Source of the DNA: Anaerolineae bacterium
GTDB lineage: Bacteria > Chloroflexota > Anaerolineae > UBA1429
DNA length: 5,090 nucleotides
Assembly: GCA_016928125.1 (NCBI GenBank)
Contig: JAFGLK010000200.1
Span: forward strand, 1-5,090
Reading direction: 5' to 3'
This document shows, in pieces, positions 4,922 to 5,090 of this stretch. Every line of letters starts with the position of its first letter. Positions within the stretch are counted from its first letter, which is position 1. The notes under the pieces were generated by a model that saw only the letters and a program-made list of their open reading frames with translations, made no database searches and was not told the origin of the DNA. The translations under genes were made by a program, and so were the position numbers.

Positions 4922-5090
4922 GAACCGATCGATCTGCGCAGCGACACTGTGACCCTGCCCACGCCGGCTATGCGCGAGGCCATGTATCGCGCCGAGGTGG
5001 GCGACGACGTCTATGGTGAGGACCCTACCGTCCAGCGTATCGAGGAATTGGCCGCCGAGATGCTCGGCAAGGAGGCCGGCCTGTATGTGA
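4919..5090 (+). CDS. L-threonine aldolase (low-specificity), 5' part only
   Basis: The first 57 residues of a pyridoxal-phosphate enzyme that splits L-threonine or L-allo-threonine into glycine and acetaldehyde; the gene continues past the right edge. The N-terminal family signature is clear: [18 protein letters not shown] (residues 5-22), followed by [19 protein letters not shown] (27-45). The Lys that binds the cofactor lies in the unseen part. The start is a GTG at 4919, with a strong Shine-Dalgarno overlapping the stop of the nitrilase-like gene. The 10-base spacing suggests one transcript and perhaps a shared amino-acid pathway. Related aldolases acting on other beta-hydroxy amino acids share this signature, so stereospecificity and the true substrate cannot be told from this part. 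Confidence 0.93.
   Translation, partial: MEPIDLRSDTVTLPTPAMREAMYRAEVGDDVYGEDPTVQRIEELAAEMLGKEAGLYV

Overview
The window is GC-rich (about 60-65% by eye) bacterial chromosomal DNA, densely coding, with Shine-Dalgarno sites before most genes. It holds seven protein genes: one partial on the minus strand at the left edge, five complete on the plus strand, and one partial on the plus strand at the right edge. I see no rRNA, tRNA, CRISPR, insertion sequence or phage gene. The taxon cannot be fixed from this sequence alone. The gene order zinc-finger TraR/DksA-like protein, lspA, RluD-type pseudouridine synthase resembles ylyA-lspA-ylyB of Bacillus. With the high GC and the style of the enzymes, a free-living member of Chloroflexota or a related deep-branching group is my best guess, as an inference at low to moderate confidence.

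Left part (1-1831): a divergent pair of sugar-metabolism genes. An aldose 1-epimerase (galactose mutarotase) reads leftward off the edge, and an enolase-superfamily sugar-acid dehydratase of the mandelate racemase subgroup reads rightward. The 170-base gap between them has back-to-back -10 elements that share bases, plus two inverted repeats, so the two genes may be co-regulated. Mutarotase and acid-sugar dehydratase fit an oxidative (non-phosphorylating) route for aldoses, but the substrate is not determined.

Middle part (1832-3846): a probable three-gene operon. A promoter and a weak terminator-like hairpin lie before a 124-residue C4 zinc-finger protein of the TraR/DksA family. It is followed by lipoprotein signal peptidase (lspA, 52-base gap) and a RluA/RluD-family 23S rRNA pseudouridine synthase (9-base gap). 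These are housekeeping functions: transcription control, lipoprotein maturation and ribosome modification.

Right part (3847-5090): a 249-base leader region rich in structure (GC hairpin, promoter candidates, a 40-base stem-loop and an AT-rich perfect inverted repeat), then a nitrilase-superfamily protein and, 10 bases on, the start of an L-threonine aldolase. The most unusual observation is in the nitrilase-like protein. Its Glu and Lys catalytic positions are present, but the residue where the family has its nucleophilic Cys is Gly. It therefore looks like a pseudo-enzyme, or an enzyme with altered chemistry, coupled to an amino-acid enzyme.
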